This document shows positions 39,999-48,734 of a stretch of DNA of 64,000 bases, piece by piece (within the stretch, counting starts at the first letter, position 1; the number at the start of each line of letters is the position of its first letter). The stretch covers positions 7,121,001 through 7,185,000 of the forward strand of contig NZ_CP026730.1 in the NCBI RefSeq assembly GCF_003369795.1, written 5' to 3'. The notes beneath the pieces are model-generated. The model had not been told where the DNA came from and ran no database searches. It saw only the letters and a program-made list of their open reading frames with translations. The position numbers and the translations under genes were made by a program. This stretch comes from Streptomyces sp. CB09001 (lineage in GTDB: Bacteria; Actinomycetota; Actinomycetes; Streptomycetales; Streptomycetaceae).

Positions 39999-40937
39999 AT
40001 GAACGCCACCACCACACGCGGGTCCCTGCTCGCCGCGCTCGCCTGCGTCCTCGTCGGAGGATCCTTCACCGCCAACAGCCTGCTCGGCGACTACCCGTAC
40101 GCGGGCGGCCAGTTCCTGCGCTACGGCCTGGCCTTCCTGCTGCTCCTCCCGCTGGCCGGGCCCGGCGCGGCGACCCGGCTGCGCGCGCTCGGTGCCGGCC
40201 GGTGGCTGCGCCTCGCGCTGCTCGCGGCCGTGGGCATGGTCGGCTTCAACCTCGCCGTCCTCGCCGCGGAACGCACGGCGGAGCCCGCGGTACCCGGCGT
40301 CTTCGTCGGCTGCGCGCCCGTGGTCGTCGCCGTCGTCGTCCCCCTCCTGGAGGGGCGCCGTCCGCAACGGATCGTCCTGTACGGCGCGTTGTTCGTGGCC
40401 GTGGGGGCCTTCACGGTCCAGGGCTGGGGGCGCACCGACGGCGCGGGCATCGCCTTCTCCGTGTGCGCGCTGGTCGGCGAGGTCGGCTTCGCGGTGCTGG
40501 CCGTGCCCGTCCTGCGGCCGCTGGGCCCGCGGCTGCTGTCCACCGTGGTGTGCGGCATCGCGGCGGCCGAGTCGGCGCTGGCGGGTGTCCTGGCCGACGG
40601 GTCCGGATGGCTGCGCCGTCCGGACGCGGTGGAGGCGGGTGCGCTGCTGTGGCAGGCGGTGGTGGTCACCGTCGTCGGGTTCGTGTGCTGGTACATGGGC
40701 ATGCAGCGGATCGGGGCCGAGCGCGCCACCCTGTTCTCCGGGTTGATCCCGGTCGCCGCCGCCTGCACGGCACCGCTCGTCGGCACCGGTTCCTACGGCG
40801 CCGCCCAGGCCGTGGGCAGCGCCCTCGTCTTCGCCGGGGTCGCCGTGGGGTCGGGCGCGACGCGCCCGTTCGCGCGCGGACGACGGCCCGCGGCCGAGCG
40901 TCAGACGGCGCCCGAGCGGTCCTTGGAGAAGCTGTAG
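39999..40937 (+). CDS. EamA/DMT superfamily transporter
   Basis: 312 residues, 10 helices in two EamA repeats: first AALACVLVGGSFTANSLLG to ~140, second from FSVCALVGEVGFAVLAVPV to GSALVFAGVAVG. It probably exports a metabolite or amino acid. The start shows a leaderless layout. Its 3' end overlaps the convergent MHS transporter gene by 37 bp. The C-terminus is an Arg-rich hydrophilic tail. Substrate unknown. Confidence 0.9.
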   Translation: MNATTTRGSLLAALACVLVGGSFTANSLLGDYPYAGGQFLRYGLAFLLLLPLAGPGAATRLRALGAGRWLRLALLAAVGMVGFNLAVLAAERTAEPAVPGVFVGCAPVVVAVVVPLLEGRRPQRIVLYGALFVAVGAFTVQGWGRTDGAGIAFSVCALVGEVGFAVLAVPVLRPLGPRLLSTVVCGIAAAESALAGVLADGSGWLRRPDAVEAGALLWQAVVVTVVGFVCWYMGMQRIGAERATLFSGLIPVAAACTAPLVGTGSYGAAQAVGSALVFAGVAVGSGATRPFARGRRPAAERQTAPERSLEKL

Positions 40938-42439
40938 AGGTCCTTCGAGGTCGTGATGAGTTCGCCCTGTTCCTGCCGGGAGCCGACCATGGGCTGCGAA
41001 CCGTGCAGCGGCACCTGGGCGCTCTCGGGCAGGAACTTCACGGTCACCAGGCCGACGGCGCCCGCGACCATCAGGTAGTAGGCGGGCATCAGTTCGTCCC
41101 CGGTGATGCTGACCAGCGCCTCGGCGACCAGCGGTGTGGTGCCGCCGAAGGCCGCGACGGCGAAGTTGAAGCCGATGGCCATGGCGGCGTAGCGCACGGC
41201 GGTCGGGAACAGCGCCGGCAGGGTGGCGGCGCTCGGCGCGGCGAAGCAGGCCAGCAGGGTGGACAGCAGCAGGACCCCGGCGACCGGTGCCCAGACGCCG
41301 TCCGACCTCAGCAGCAGGAAGGCCGGGACGGCGAGGACGATCATCGCCGCGGCGCCGGTGGCGTAGAGCGGACGGCGGCCGACGTGGTCGCTGAGCCGGC
41401 CCAGGAAGGTGATCAGCAGCACGATCCACACCATGCCGATCAGCACCAGCACGTCCGCGAAGCCGCTGGAGCGGTCCAGGGTCTCCGTCTGGTACGTCGG
41501 CAGATAGCCGGTCACCATGTAGTTGGTGACGTTGTAGAGCAGCACCAGGCCCATGCACACCAGCAGCGGGCGCCAGTGCTCGCGCACGATGGTCTTGAAC
41601 TCGCTGCCCGCCGACTCCTGCGCGAGGCCCTTCTCGTGTTCGTCGAGCTGCTGCTGGAAGGCGGGCGACTCCTCCAGCTTGAGCCGCATGTACAGGCCGA
41701 TGATGCCGAGCGGCCCGGCGATCAGGAACGGCAGCCGCCAGCCCCAGTGCAGCATCTGGGCGTCGGTCAGCGCCAGGTTCAGGACGGTGACCAGCGCCGA
41801 GCCGAGGGCGTAGCCGACGAAGGTGCCGAAGTCGAGCCAGCTGGAGAGGAAGCCGCGCCGCCGGTCGGGTGAGTATTCGGCGACGAAGGTGGTGGCGCCG
41901 CCGTACTCGCCGCCCGTGGAGAAGCCCTGGACCATCCGGGCGAGCAGCAGCAGGATCGGGGCGGCGATACCGATGGTGGCGTAGCTGGGGATGAGGCCGA
42001 TGGAGAAGGTGCCGAGGGCCATCATGATCATGGTGGTGGCGAGCACCTTCTGCCGTCCGATGCGGTCCCCGAGCGGCCCGAAGACCAGGCCGCCGAGCGG
42101 GCGTACGACGAAGGCCGCGGCGAAGGTGGCGAAGGAGGAGACGACCTGGGCGGCGGGGGAGGCGCCGGGGAAGAACACCTTCCCGATGGTGGCGGCCAGG
42201 TAGCTGTAGACGCCGAAGTCGAACCACTCCATGCAGTTGCCGAGCGCCGAGGCCCCGACCGCGCGCTTGAGCAGCGGTGCCTCGACGACCTGGACGTCCT
42301 CCTCGCGGAAGGCCCGCCCGCTGCGGCGGAGCCGGCGGGCCAGCTCCTCGCGCACCTGCCGCGGCAGGTGCGCGACCGTGCCCGGCATCCTCGCCCCGCC
42401 CGGCGGACCGGACCCGCCGTCGGGCTTCGCCTCCACCAC
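40901..42439 (-). CDS. MHS family MFS transporter (proline/betaine/organic-acid type)
   Basis: 512 residues, 12 helices. The MHS signature is clear: ALGNCMEWFDFGVYSYLAATIGKVFFP, RPLGGLVFGPLGDRIGRQKVL and FSTGGEYGGATTFVAEY. Family members take up proline/betaine, alpha-ketoglutarate or citrate with protons. GTG 42439 is chosen because GGAGAGG lies 7 bp before it; ATG 42388 is a downstream alternative. Facing the EamA gene, it shares 37 bp of 3' sequence with it. Substrate unknown. Confidence 0.92.
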   Translation of the reverse strand: MVEAKPDGGSGPPGGARMPGTVAHLPRQVREELARRLRRSGRAFREEDVQVVEAPLLKRAVGASALGNCMEWFDFGVYSYLAATIGKVFFPGASPAAQVVSSFATFAAAFVVRPLGGLVFGPLGDRIGRQKVLATTMIMMALGTFSIGLIPSYATIGIAAPILLLLARMVQGFSTGGEYGGATTFVAEYSPDRRRGFLSSWLDFGTFVGYALGSALVTVLNLALTDAQMLHWGWRLPFLIAGPLGIIGLYMRLKLEESPAFQQQLDEHEKGLAQESAGSEFKTIVREHWRPLLVCMGLVLLYNVTNYMVTGYLPTYQTETLDRSSGFADVLVLIGMVWIVLLITFLGRLSDHVGRRPLYATGAAAMIVLAVPAFLLLRSDGVWAPVAGVLLLSTLLACFAAPSAATLPALFPTAVRYAAMAIGFNFAVAAFGGTTPLVAEALVSITGDELMPAYYLMVAGAVGLVTVKFLPESAQVPLHGSQPMVGSRQEQGELITTSKDLYSFSKDRSGAV

Positions 42440-42525
42440 ACCGTCGCCTCTCCGTCGCTCCACCACGATTCGCCTGAGCGAATTCTGTGCAGGAACCCGG
42501 GGTCGGCGCATGCCGGAGGCAGGGC

Positions 42526-43863
42526 TCAGGGCTGTACGGGCATGCTCCAGCAGTTGGAGCCGGCGGGCTCGCCGGAGAGCCGGTCGGTGAGCCAGGCGAT
42601 GGCGTTGCCCTGATCGGCGAGCAACGGGGCGAAGTGGTTGAGCAGGCCGCTGCCCACGCCCGGCAGCAGCACGGGGACGTAGGTCACCTTCCCGCCCTCG
42701 CCGCACCAGTCGACGGCCAGTTGGCGAGCCTGGCCGTGCGGGACCAGGTCGTCGCTGACGCCGGTGGCCACGCGGACCGGGCTGCCGGGCTCCATCGAGC
42801 CGATGCGCTGCTCGGCGAGGAAGCTCTGCAGCGCGGGTTCGGCGCGGATGACGTCGCTGATGGACTGCCCCGTCCTCGTCCAGTCCGTGCTGCTGTCGCC
42901 GCCGTAGCCGAAGAGCGCGTCGCCCACGCACATCGTCGACAGGTCCTTCAGCGCCTCCTGCCCCGCCTCGTTGATGTACCGGTCGGCGATGGGCCGCAGG
43001 GCGGGCTCGGTCTGCAGGAAGCCGTTGAGCGACCAGCCCAGGGCGCCCGCGAGGTCGCTGCCGTCGATCGCCTTCGTCACCTTTGTGAGGTCGGCGGGCG
43101 GGGCGCCGGCGTAGGTGCCCGCCAGTTGGACGTCCGGGGCGTAGGAGGGCTGGAGCTCGGCCGCTGCCGCCGTGGCGCCGCCGCCCTGGCTGTACCCGAA
43201 CAGACCCACCCGGGAGGCGGAGGTGACGGACGCCGAGTCGAGGGAGCGTGCGGCGCGCACGGCGTCCAGTACGGCGTGGGCCCCGTCGACACGGTTGACG
43301 TAGGTGTGCAGCCGGTCGGTGGTGCCGAGGCCGACGTAGTCGGTGACGACGACGGCGACGCCGCGCAGCAGCAGCCGGTAGACCGACAGGTCCTCGTAAC
43401 CGACGGAGACCGTCCGGCCGTTGAGTCGCAGGGGGTGCTCCAGGGCCATCGAGGCGGCGCACTGGTCGCCCTGCCCCATGGTGCCGGGCGCGACGGCGAC
43501 CAGGGGGCGCGGCCCGTCGCCGCGCCACTTGGCGGCCGGTTCGATGTAGGCGCCGGTCACGGCGACCGCTTCGCCGTTCGCGTCGGTGGACTTGTACATC
43601 AGCCGGGTCGCCCGGCCGGGGAGGGGGCCGTCGATGCCCGGCAGGCTGAGCGCCAGGGGGAGCGGCTCGCTGCGGATCAGCGTGCCGTCGGCGCCGGGCA
43701 GTTCGGACGGCGGGGTGTAGAAGGCGGGGATCTCGACGCCGCGGGACGTCGTGGCCGTCGAGCCGCCGGCCGGGCCGTCGGCCGCGGCGGCCGGGACGGC
43801 CTGGGCGCCGAGGGCGAGGGCGGCGGCGATCGCCGCGGCGAGCGTGCGTGGACGTGGGGGCAT
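42526..43863 (-). CDS. Secreted lipase/alpha-beta hydrolase (LIP family)
   Basis: 445 residues. A signal peptide ends near residue 28 (AAAIAAALALGAQAVPAAAA). The nucleophile elbow is GLFGYSQGGGA around residue 222, and VATGVSDDLVPHGQA and LLNHFAPL provide the likely Asp and His. The secretory-lipase family (fungal LIP/actinobacterial) has this layout. Exported and probably active on short-to-medium acyl esters; several cysteines could make disulfides. Two dyads lie in the promoter region upstream. Confidence 0.92.
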   Translation of the reverse strand: MPPRPRTLAAAIAAALALGAQAVPAAAADGPAGGSTATTSRGVEIPAFYTPPSELPGADGTLIRSEPLPLALSLPGIDGPLPGRATRLMYKSTDANGEAVAVTGAYIEPAAKWRGDGPRPLVAVAPGTMGQGDQCAASMALEHPLRLNGRTVSVGYEDLSVYRLLLRGVAVVVTDYVGLGTTDRLHTYVNRVDGAHAVLDAVRAARSLDSASVTSASRVGLFGYSQGGGATAAAAELQPSYAPDVQLAGTYAGAPPADLTKVTKAIDGSDLAGALGWSLNGFLQTEPALRPIADRYINEAGQEALKDLSTMCVGDALFGYGGDSSTDWTRTGQSISDVIRAEPALQSFLAEQRIGSMEPGSPVRVATGVSDDLVPHGQARQLAVDWCGEGGKVTYVPVLLPGVGSGLLNHFAPLLADQGNAIAWLTDRLSGEPAGSNCWSMPVQP

Positions 43864-43943
43864 GGCGAACCTCCTGGGGAAGGGCCGGATCCGGTCGTCC
43901 GCGGTCCCGTGGGGTCAGGTCCGTGGTCGCGCTGCTCCTGTGG

Positions 43944-43961
43944 GGTTACGGGACGGTAACC
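43944..43961. promoter_or_regulatory. Inverted repeat GGTTAC-N6-GTAACC upstream of lipase
   Basis: Two 6-bp arms with a 6-bp centre, 81-98 bp upstream of the lipase start. GTTAC/GTAAC half-sites recur several times in this 158-bp gap, which suggests a regulator-binding region. Confidence 0.4.
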
Positions 43962-43994
43962 GGACAGGAGTTACCAGGGGTAGCACCTGACTCA

Positions 43995-44008
43995 TTACGG
44001 TTCAGTAA
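43995..44008. promoter_or_regulatory. Dyad TTACGGTTCAGTAA upstream of lipase
   Basis: TTAC and GTAA arms around a 6-bp centre, 27 bp from the exonuclease stop. It shares its arms with the other dyad in the same gap and may be a second site or an upstream promoter element. Confidence 0.35.
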
Positions 44009-44021
44009 CTTGACGTCGCGT

Positions 44022-44618
44022 CTAACAAGAGCCGGGCCAGGCATCCCGACCGGCCAGCCCCAGCACCAGTGCCGCGATGTTCCAGGCGTCGTCCACGCCC
44101 CGGTGGTGCCGCCCTTCCAGGGGCAGCCCGGCGATCTCCAGGGCCGCCGCCATGCCGGGGCGTCGGCGCAGTCCGTGGGCGTCGGCGAAGACCGCCTTGG
44201 CGTTGGTGTGCGCACGCTCGGCCGGGTGGCCGAAGGGGTACGGCACGCCGTCGGCCGCGCACTGGCGGACGAACTGCTTCCGGTCGTAGTCGCCCCAGCT
44301 CGTCCAGGGCCGCACGCCCGCCCCGTGCTCGCGCACCAGCGTCTCGCAGGCCGCGGCGAAACCCACACCCCGGTCGGCCTCGGCCCGGGTGAGGCCGGTC
44401 AGCTCCGTGCAGAAGGCGCTGACGCGGGAGCGGGCGGGCCGCACCAGGATCCGGTGCCGGGCCACCCGCTCCCGGGCGTCGAGGTCGACCACGGCGAGCC
44501 CGATCTCGATGATCTCGCTCACCTCGCCGGGCGGCGGCTGCCCGTCCCAGCAGGTGGCCTCGAGGTCGATGACGTTCAGCAGGCCCGCGTGGCCCCCGTC
44601 CGCGGCGCGCCGGTCCAT
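44022..44618 (-). CDS. DEDD-type 3'-5' exonuclease
   Basis: 198 residues of the RNase H-like DEDD superfamily. Exo I is VIDLEATCW (Asp and Glu), Exo II near the WTSWGDYDRKQF segment, and Exo III is HRGVDDAWNIAAL (H-x4-D), giving the DEDDh set. It lacks accessory domains, resembling the ERI1/KapD-like histone-mRNA exonuclease subgroup. ATG 44618 is preferred over an earlier start because the longer frame has no ribosome site. Substrate (RNA or DNA) uncertain. Its stop is 158 bp from the lipase gene. Confidence 0.9.
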   Translation of the reverse strand: MDRRAADGGHAGLLNVIDLEATCWDGQPPPGEVSEIIEIGLAVVDLDARERVARHRILVRPARSRVSAFCTELTGLTRAEADRGVGFAAACETLVREHGAGVRPWTSWGDYDRKQFVRQCAADGVPYPFGHPAERAHTNAKAVFADAHGLRRRPGMAAALEIAGLPLEGRHHRGVDDAWNIAALVLGLAGRDAWPGSC

Positions 44619-44678
44619 GCCCGCACCGTACGGGGGCACACGGCTCGCCGGCACCCGGATTTCTCTCCCCCGGCGTGC

Positions 44679-46763
44679 CTAGCGACGGCTCCGGACCAGC
44701 AGGTACAGGAAGTACGGTGTCCCGATCACCGCCGTCATGAGCCCGGCGCCGAGCTGGGCCGGGGCGATGACCGTGCGGCCGAGGAGGTCGGCGGCGCAGA
44801 CGAGCGTGGCACCGAGGAGGATCGCGACCGGCACGACCCGCACGTGCCGACGGCCGACCAGAGCGCGGGCGGCGTGCGGCGCCACCAGCCCCACGAACCC
44901 GATGGTGCCGGCGCAGGCCACCGCGGTCGCGCTGAGGACGACGCTCAGCACCAGGAAGCCCAGGCGCCCCGGCGCCAGCCGCAGACCGAGCAGCCGCGGC
45001 GTGTCCTCGTCCAGGGAGATCAGGTCCAGTTCGGTGCGCCGGGCGACCGCGACACCGATGCCGACCAGCAGCGCCAGCGCGACCGGCACGACGTCGGGCA
45101 TGGTCCGCCCGTAGGTCGAACCCGACAGCCAGGTCAGCGCCTTGTTGGCGTTGAAGGGGTCGGTGAGCACGATCAGCAGGCTGATCAGCGCCGCCGTCCC
45201 GGAGGCCACGCCGATGCCGACGAGGACCAGCCGGTTCTGCCGGAAACCGCCCCGGGCGGCGAGCCCGAAGACGAGGACGGCGGTCACCGCGGACCCCGCG
45301 AACGCGGCTCCCGCCACGCCCCACGTCCCGGCGGCCGGCACGGTGGTCACCAGGATCACCGCGCCCAGCGCGCCGCCGCCGGTCACGCCGAGGACGTTCG
45401 GTTCGGCGAGCGGGTTGCGGGTGACGGCCTGCACGAGCGTGCCGGCCAGGGCGAGCGCCGCGCCCGCGCCCAGCGCGGCGAGCACGCGCGGGACCCGCGT
45501 GTCCAGGACGAAGGAGACGGTCCGACCGGCCCGGCCCTGGGCCCAGTTGACGACGTCACCGAGCAGCAGCTTGCTGTCGCCCACCAGCACTGCGGCGATC
45601 ACGAGTCCGACCAGGACCACGACCAGGACGGCGACCGTGGCCAGGAACACCGCCCGGCCCGGGATCCGCAGCCGGTCCGGCGCCCCGGCCCCGGCGGTGT
45701 CCCGCACCCGCAGCGCCATGGCGACCAGGAACACGGCGCCGACCAGGCTGGTGACCACACCCGTGGGCACGGACACCGCCCGGTCGCCCCCGACCAGGGC
45801 CCGCAGCAGCACGTCCGAACCCAGCACCAGGGCCGCGCCGGTGAGCGCCGCGGCGGGCATCGCCGTACGGGAGCGGGCGAAGCCGCGGAAGCGGCGGGCG
45901 AGCGGGCGCACCAGGGCCGGCGCGCACAGGCCGACGAAGCCGATCGGGCCGGCGAGCGTCACCGCGGCGGCGGACAGCAGCGCCGCGAGCACGACGACCG
46001 TGACCCGGGTGGCCCGCACCGGCACGCCGAGACCGCGCGCCGCGTCCTCGCCGAGGGCCAGCGCGTCCACCCGGCGGGCCGTCAGCATCAGGCCCACGAG
46101 CCCGATCAGGGCGATCGGCAGCATCTGCAGGACGCCGTCGAAGCCGTTCTGGGCGATGCTGCCCTGGTTCCACTCGTACAGGCCCTTCGTCTGCTCCGGG
46201 AAGAGCAGCAGCAGTGCCTGCGTCATGGAGTGCAGACCCAGCATCAGCGCGGTGCCGGCCAGCACCAGCCGGACGGTGCCCGTGCCGAGTCCGGACAGTC
46301 CGAGCACGACGGCCGCCGCCGCCAGGCCGCCCACGAAGGCGATGCCGGACGAGGCGAGCATCGGCAGTGAGAGGCCGGTGGCGCCGGCCAGCCCGAGCGC
46401 CAGATAGGACCCCGCGTTCACCGCGAGCGTGTCGGGCGAGGCCAGCACGTTGCGGCTGACCGCCTGGAGCACGGAGCCGGCCATGCCGAGGACGGCGCCG
46501 ACCAGGAGCCCCGCGGTCATCCGGGGCAGCCGGGAGGCGACGACGACGGACGCGTCGTCGGCGTCGGCCCGCCCGGTCAGGGCCTTGAAGACCTCCGACG
46601 GGCCGACGGAGGCGGTGCCCTGGGTGATGTCGACGACGGCGAGGACGGCGACCAGCAGGACGATTCCGGCCGTCACCGCGGCCGCGCCCGACCGGGACGA
46701 CGGGACCGTCGACGGACGGGCCGCGGTGGGCTCGGTGGCGGGTTCGGTCGCGGTGACGGCCAT
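44679..46763 (-). CDS. Iron(III)-siderophore ABC transporter, fused double FecCD permease
   Basis: 694 residues with two complete BtuCD/FecCD units joined in one chain, at ~25-345 and ~365-690, as in FhuB. Duplicated landmarks: LPRMTAGLLVGAVLGMAGSVLQ versus VPRVLAALGAGAALALAGTLVQAV, and GPIGFVGLCAPALVRPLARR versus GTIGFVGLVAPHAARALVGR. Each half has about 10 helices. It would form the whole membrane channel with the ATPase and lipoprotein encoded upstream. It follows the binding-protein gene by 7 bp and lies last in the operon. Substrate is presumably a hydroxamate-like siderophore. Confidence 0.94.
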   Translation of the reverse strand: MAVTATEPATEPTAARPSTVPSSRSGAAAVTAGIVLLVAVLAVVDITQGTASVGPSEVFKALTGRADADDASVVVASRLPRMTAGLLVGAVLGMAGSVLQAVSRNVLASPDTLAVNAGSYLALGLAGATGLSLPMLASSGIAFVGGLAAAAVVLGLSGLGTGTVRLVLAGTALMLGLHSMTQALLLLFPEQTKGLYEWNQGSIAQNGFDGVLQMLPIALIGLVGLMLTARRVDALALGEDAARGLGVPVRATRVTVVVLAALLSAAAVTLAGPIGFVGLCAPALVRPLARRFRGFARSRTAMPAAALTGAALVLGSDVLLRALVGGDRAVSVPTGVVTSLVGAVFLVAMALRVRDTAGAGAPDRLRIPGRAVFLATVAVLVVVLVGLVIAAVLVGDSKLLLGDVVNWAQGRAGRTVSFVLDTRVPRVLAALGAGAALALAGTLVQAVTRNPLAEPNVLGVTGGGALGAVILVTTVPAAGTWGVAGAAFAGSAVTAVLVFGLAARGGFRQNRLVLVGIGVASGTAALISLLIVLTDPFNANKALTWLSGSTYGRTMPDVVPVALALLVGIGVAVARRTELDLISLDEDTPRLLGLRLAPGRLGFLVLSVVLSATAVACAGTIGFVGLVAPHAARALVGRRHVRVVPVAILLGATLVCAADLLGRTVIAPAQLGAGLMTAVIGTPYFLYLLVRSRR

Positions 46764-46770
46764 GGCCCCG

Positions 46771-47754
46771 CTACTTCGTCAGCGCGCCGACGACGGCGTC
46801 GATGTACGCCTCCATCGACCCGGGACCGCCGAACATCCAGATGCCGTCGTCGAGGCGGTGTACGTCCCCCGCCTTCACGAACGGCAGGGACTTCCACACC
46901 GAGTTCTTGGCCAGCTCACCCGTGAAGGGGGTGGCGCTCGGGTCGTCGTCGTTGCCGATGTAGGCGAACTGGGTGTCCTCGGGCAGCTTGGTCAGGCCCT
47001 CGACGTCGGTGGCGCCGAGACCGTAGGCCTCGTCGCCCTTCACCGTCCAGGCGTTCTTCAGACCGACGGCCTCGTTGACCTCACCGATGAGCGAGGTCGC
47101 GGTGTAGGGGCGGATCGAGACCTGGTTGGAGGCGACGTAGCCGTCCGCGAAGGCGATGTCCTTGCCGGCCATCCCGGCGTCGGCCAGGGCCTTCCTGCCC
47201 TCGGCGACCTTGGCCTCGAAGCCGTCCCGCAGCGACTTCGCCCTGTCCGTGGTGCCGGTGGCCCTGGCGATGAGGTCGACGTTCTCCAGCATCCGGTCGA
47301 TCTGGCCGGTGCCGTCGGCGGACGTCACCTCGATCACCGGAGCGACCTCGCGCAACTGCTTCACCGCGGCGGGGCTGAGGTCCGTGGTGGCGACGATGAG
47401 GTCCGGGGCGAGGGAGGCGACGGTGTCCATGCTCGGCTCGCCACGGGTGCCGATGTCCTTGGGCTCGTTCTCGAGCGGAACGGCGCTGTCCCAGGTCTTG
47501 TAGCCCTTGACGTCCGCGACGCCGACCGGGTCCACCCCGAGTGAGACGAGGCTCTCGACGACGTTCCACTCGGTGGCGACGACCTTGGTGGCCGGTCCGT
47601 CGAGCTTCACCTCGGTGCCCTTGCCGTCCTTGAGCGTGATCGCCTCGGAGGCCTTCTTCTCCGTCTTGTCGGCGGCGGGTTCGGTGGTGCCGCAGGCGGC
47701 CAGGGTGAGCGCCGCGGCGGTGGTGGCGGCCGCGGTGAGCAGGAGGCGTCTCAT
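46771..47754 (-). CDS. Iron-siderophore ABC transporter substrate-binding lipoprotein
   Basis: 327 residues. Lipoprotein signal with LAAC, Cys21 acylated, then a FecB/FhuD-type bilobed domain: TKVVATEWNVVESLVSLGVDP, LAPDLIVATTDLS, and the long connecting helix with NVDLIARATG. Anchored outside the membrane it captures ferric siderophore and delivers it to the fused permease. ATG 47754 overlaps the stop of the ATPase gene (ATGA). Ligand specificity cannot be told. Confidence 0.93.
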   Translation of the reverse strand: MRRLLLTAAATTAAALTLAACGTTEPAADKTEKKASEAITLKDGKGTEVKLDGPATKVVATEWNVVESLVSLGVDPVGVADVKGYKTWDSAVPLENEPKDIGTRGEPSMDTVASLAPDLIVATTDLSPAAVKQLREVAPVIEVTSADGTGQIDRMLENVDLIARATGTTDRAKSLRDGFEAKVAEGRKALADAGMAGKDIAFADGYVASNQVSIRPYTATSLIGEVNEAVGLKNAWTVKGDEAYGLGATDVEGLTKLPEDTQFAYIGNDDDPSATPFTGELAKNSVWKSLPFVKAGDVHRLDDGIWMFGGPGSMEAYIDAVVGALTK

Positions 47755-48632
47755 GAGGTGGTGCCGAGCCTTTCGGGGGTTCGTGTGCGGGGGGTGCGTA
47801 TGTGGTGGCGGCCGATCGGGCGGGTGCGCAGCCGGCCGGTCAGGGGGTCGGTGTCGACGTCGATCCGGATGCCGTAGACGGCGGTGAGCCGCTCCGGCGT
47901 CAGCACGTCCTCGGGCGGGCCGTCGGCGACGATCCGGCCCGCTTCGAGCAGCGTGATCCGGTCGGCGACGGCCGCCGCCTGGTCGAGGTCGTGCAGGACG
48001 ACACCGACGGCGATGCCGTGGTCGTCCGCCAGGTCGCGGACGAGGTCGAGGAGTTCGACCTGGTAGCGCAGGTCCAGGTAGGTCGTGGGTTCGTCCAGGA
48101 GCAGTACGCCGGTCTCCTGGGCGAGACAGCTCGCGAGCCACACCCGCTGCAACTGCCCGCCGGAGAGGTGGTCCGCGCCGCGGTCGGCGAGGCCGTCGAC
48201 GCCGGTGAGCGCGAGCGCCCGCTCGACGGCGGCCGGGCCGTCCGGATCGGGCCGTCCCCAGCGGCCCCGGTACGGGTAGCGGCCGAACTCGACGAGGTCG
48301 CGCACGGTCAGCCCGCCGGGCGTCGGACGTCCCTGCGTCAGCAGGGCGACGTACCGCGAGAACTCACGGGACGTCAGCGCCAGCCCGTCGGTGGTGCCGT
48401 CCAGGCTGAGCGTGGCACTGCGGGCCCGCTGCAGCCGGGCGACGGTCCGCAGCAGCGTCGACTTCCCGCTGCCGTTCGGGCCCACCAGGACGGTCACTTC
48501 GCCGGGCCTGAGCCTGACCCCGGCGTCGTGCACGACATCCACACCGTCGTACGCGACGGTCACGCCCGTGGCCGACAGCTCATGTCCGCGCAGGCGCGGG
48601 GTACCGGCTGCTGCGTCTTCACCTGATCTCAC
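47751..48632 (-). CDS. Iron-siderophore ABC transporter ATP-binding protein
   Basis: 293-residue ATPase of the FecE/FhuC group. Walker A GPNGSGKST (51-59), Q-loop in LLTQGRPT, ABC signature LSGGQLQRV near 158, Walker B GVLLLDEPTT and H-loop VLHDLDQ. First gene of the operon, translated ahead of the binding protein and permease. GTG 48632 lies 5 bp from an iron box, with a TAACCT sequence 7 bp upstream, so the message may be leaderless and iron-repressed. The C-terminal tail (~20 residues, Arg/Thr-rich) is outside the domain. Confidence 0.93.
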   Translation of the reverse strand: MRSGEDAAAGTPRLRGHELSATGVTVAYDGVDVVHDAGVRLRPGEVTVLVGPNGSGKSTLLRTVARLQRARSATLSLDGTTDGLALTSREFSRYVALLTQGRPTPGGLTVRDLVEFGRYPYRGRWGRPDPDGPAAVERALALTGVDGLADRGADHLSGGQLQRVWLASCLAQETGVLLLDEPTTYLDLRYQVELLDLVRDLADDHGIAVGVVLHDLDQAAAVADRITLLEAGRIVADGPPEDVLTPERLTAVYGIRIDVDTDPLTGRLRTRPIGRHHIRTPRTRTPERLGTTS

Positions 48633-48637
48633 GCGGT

Positions 48638-48656
48638 GAAGGTTAGCCTAACCTAA
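48638..48656 (-). promoter_or_regulatory. Iron box (DmdR/IdeR site) of siderophore importer
   Basis: On the coding strand TTAGGTTAGGCTAACCTTC matches the DmdR1/IdeR consensus in nearly all positions. It ends 5 bp before the start codon, covering the promoter, and should repress the operon when iron is plentiful. Confidence 0.85.
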
Positions 48657-48734
48657 ATAGTGCTGGTAGAGGCGGGGGTCACACGGGCGCCGCGGGCGCT
48701 GTGCCGTCCCTCGGCCTGGGGCCGCGCGATGGGC

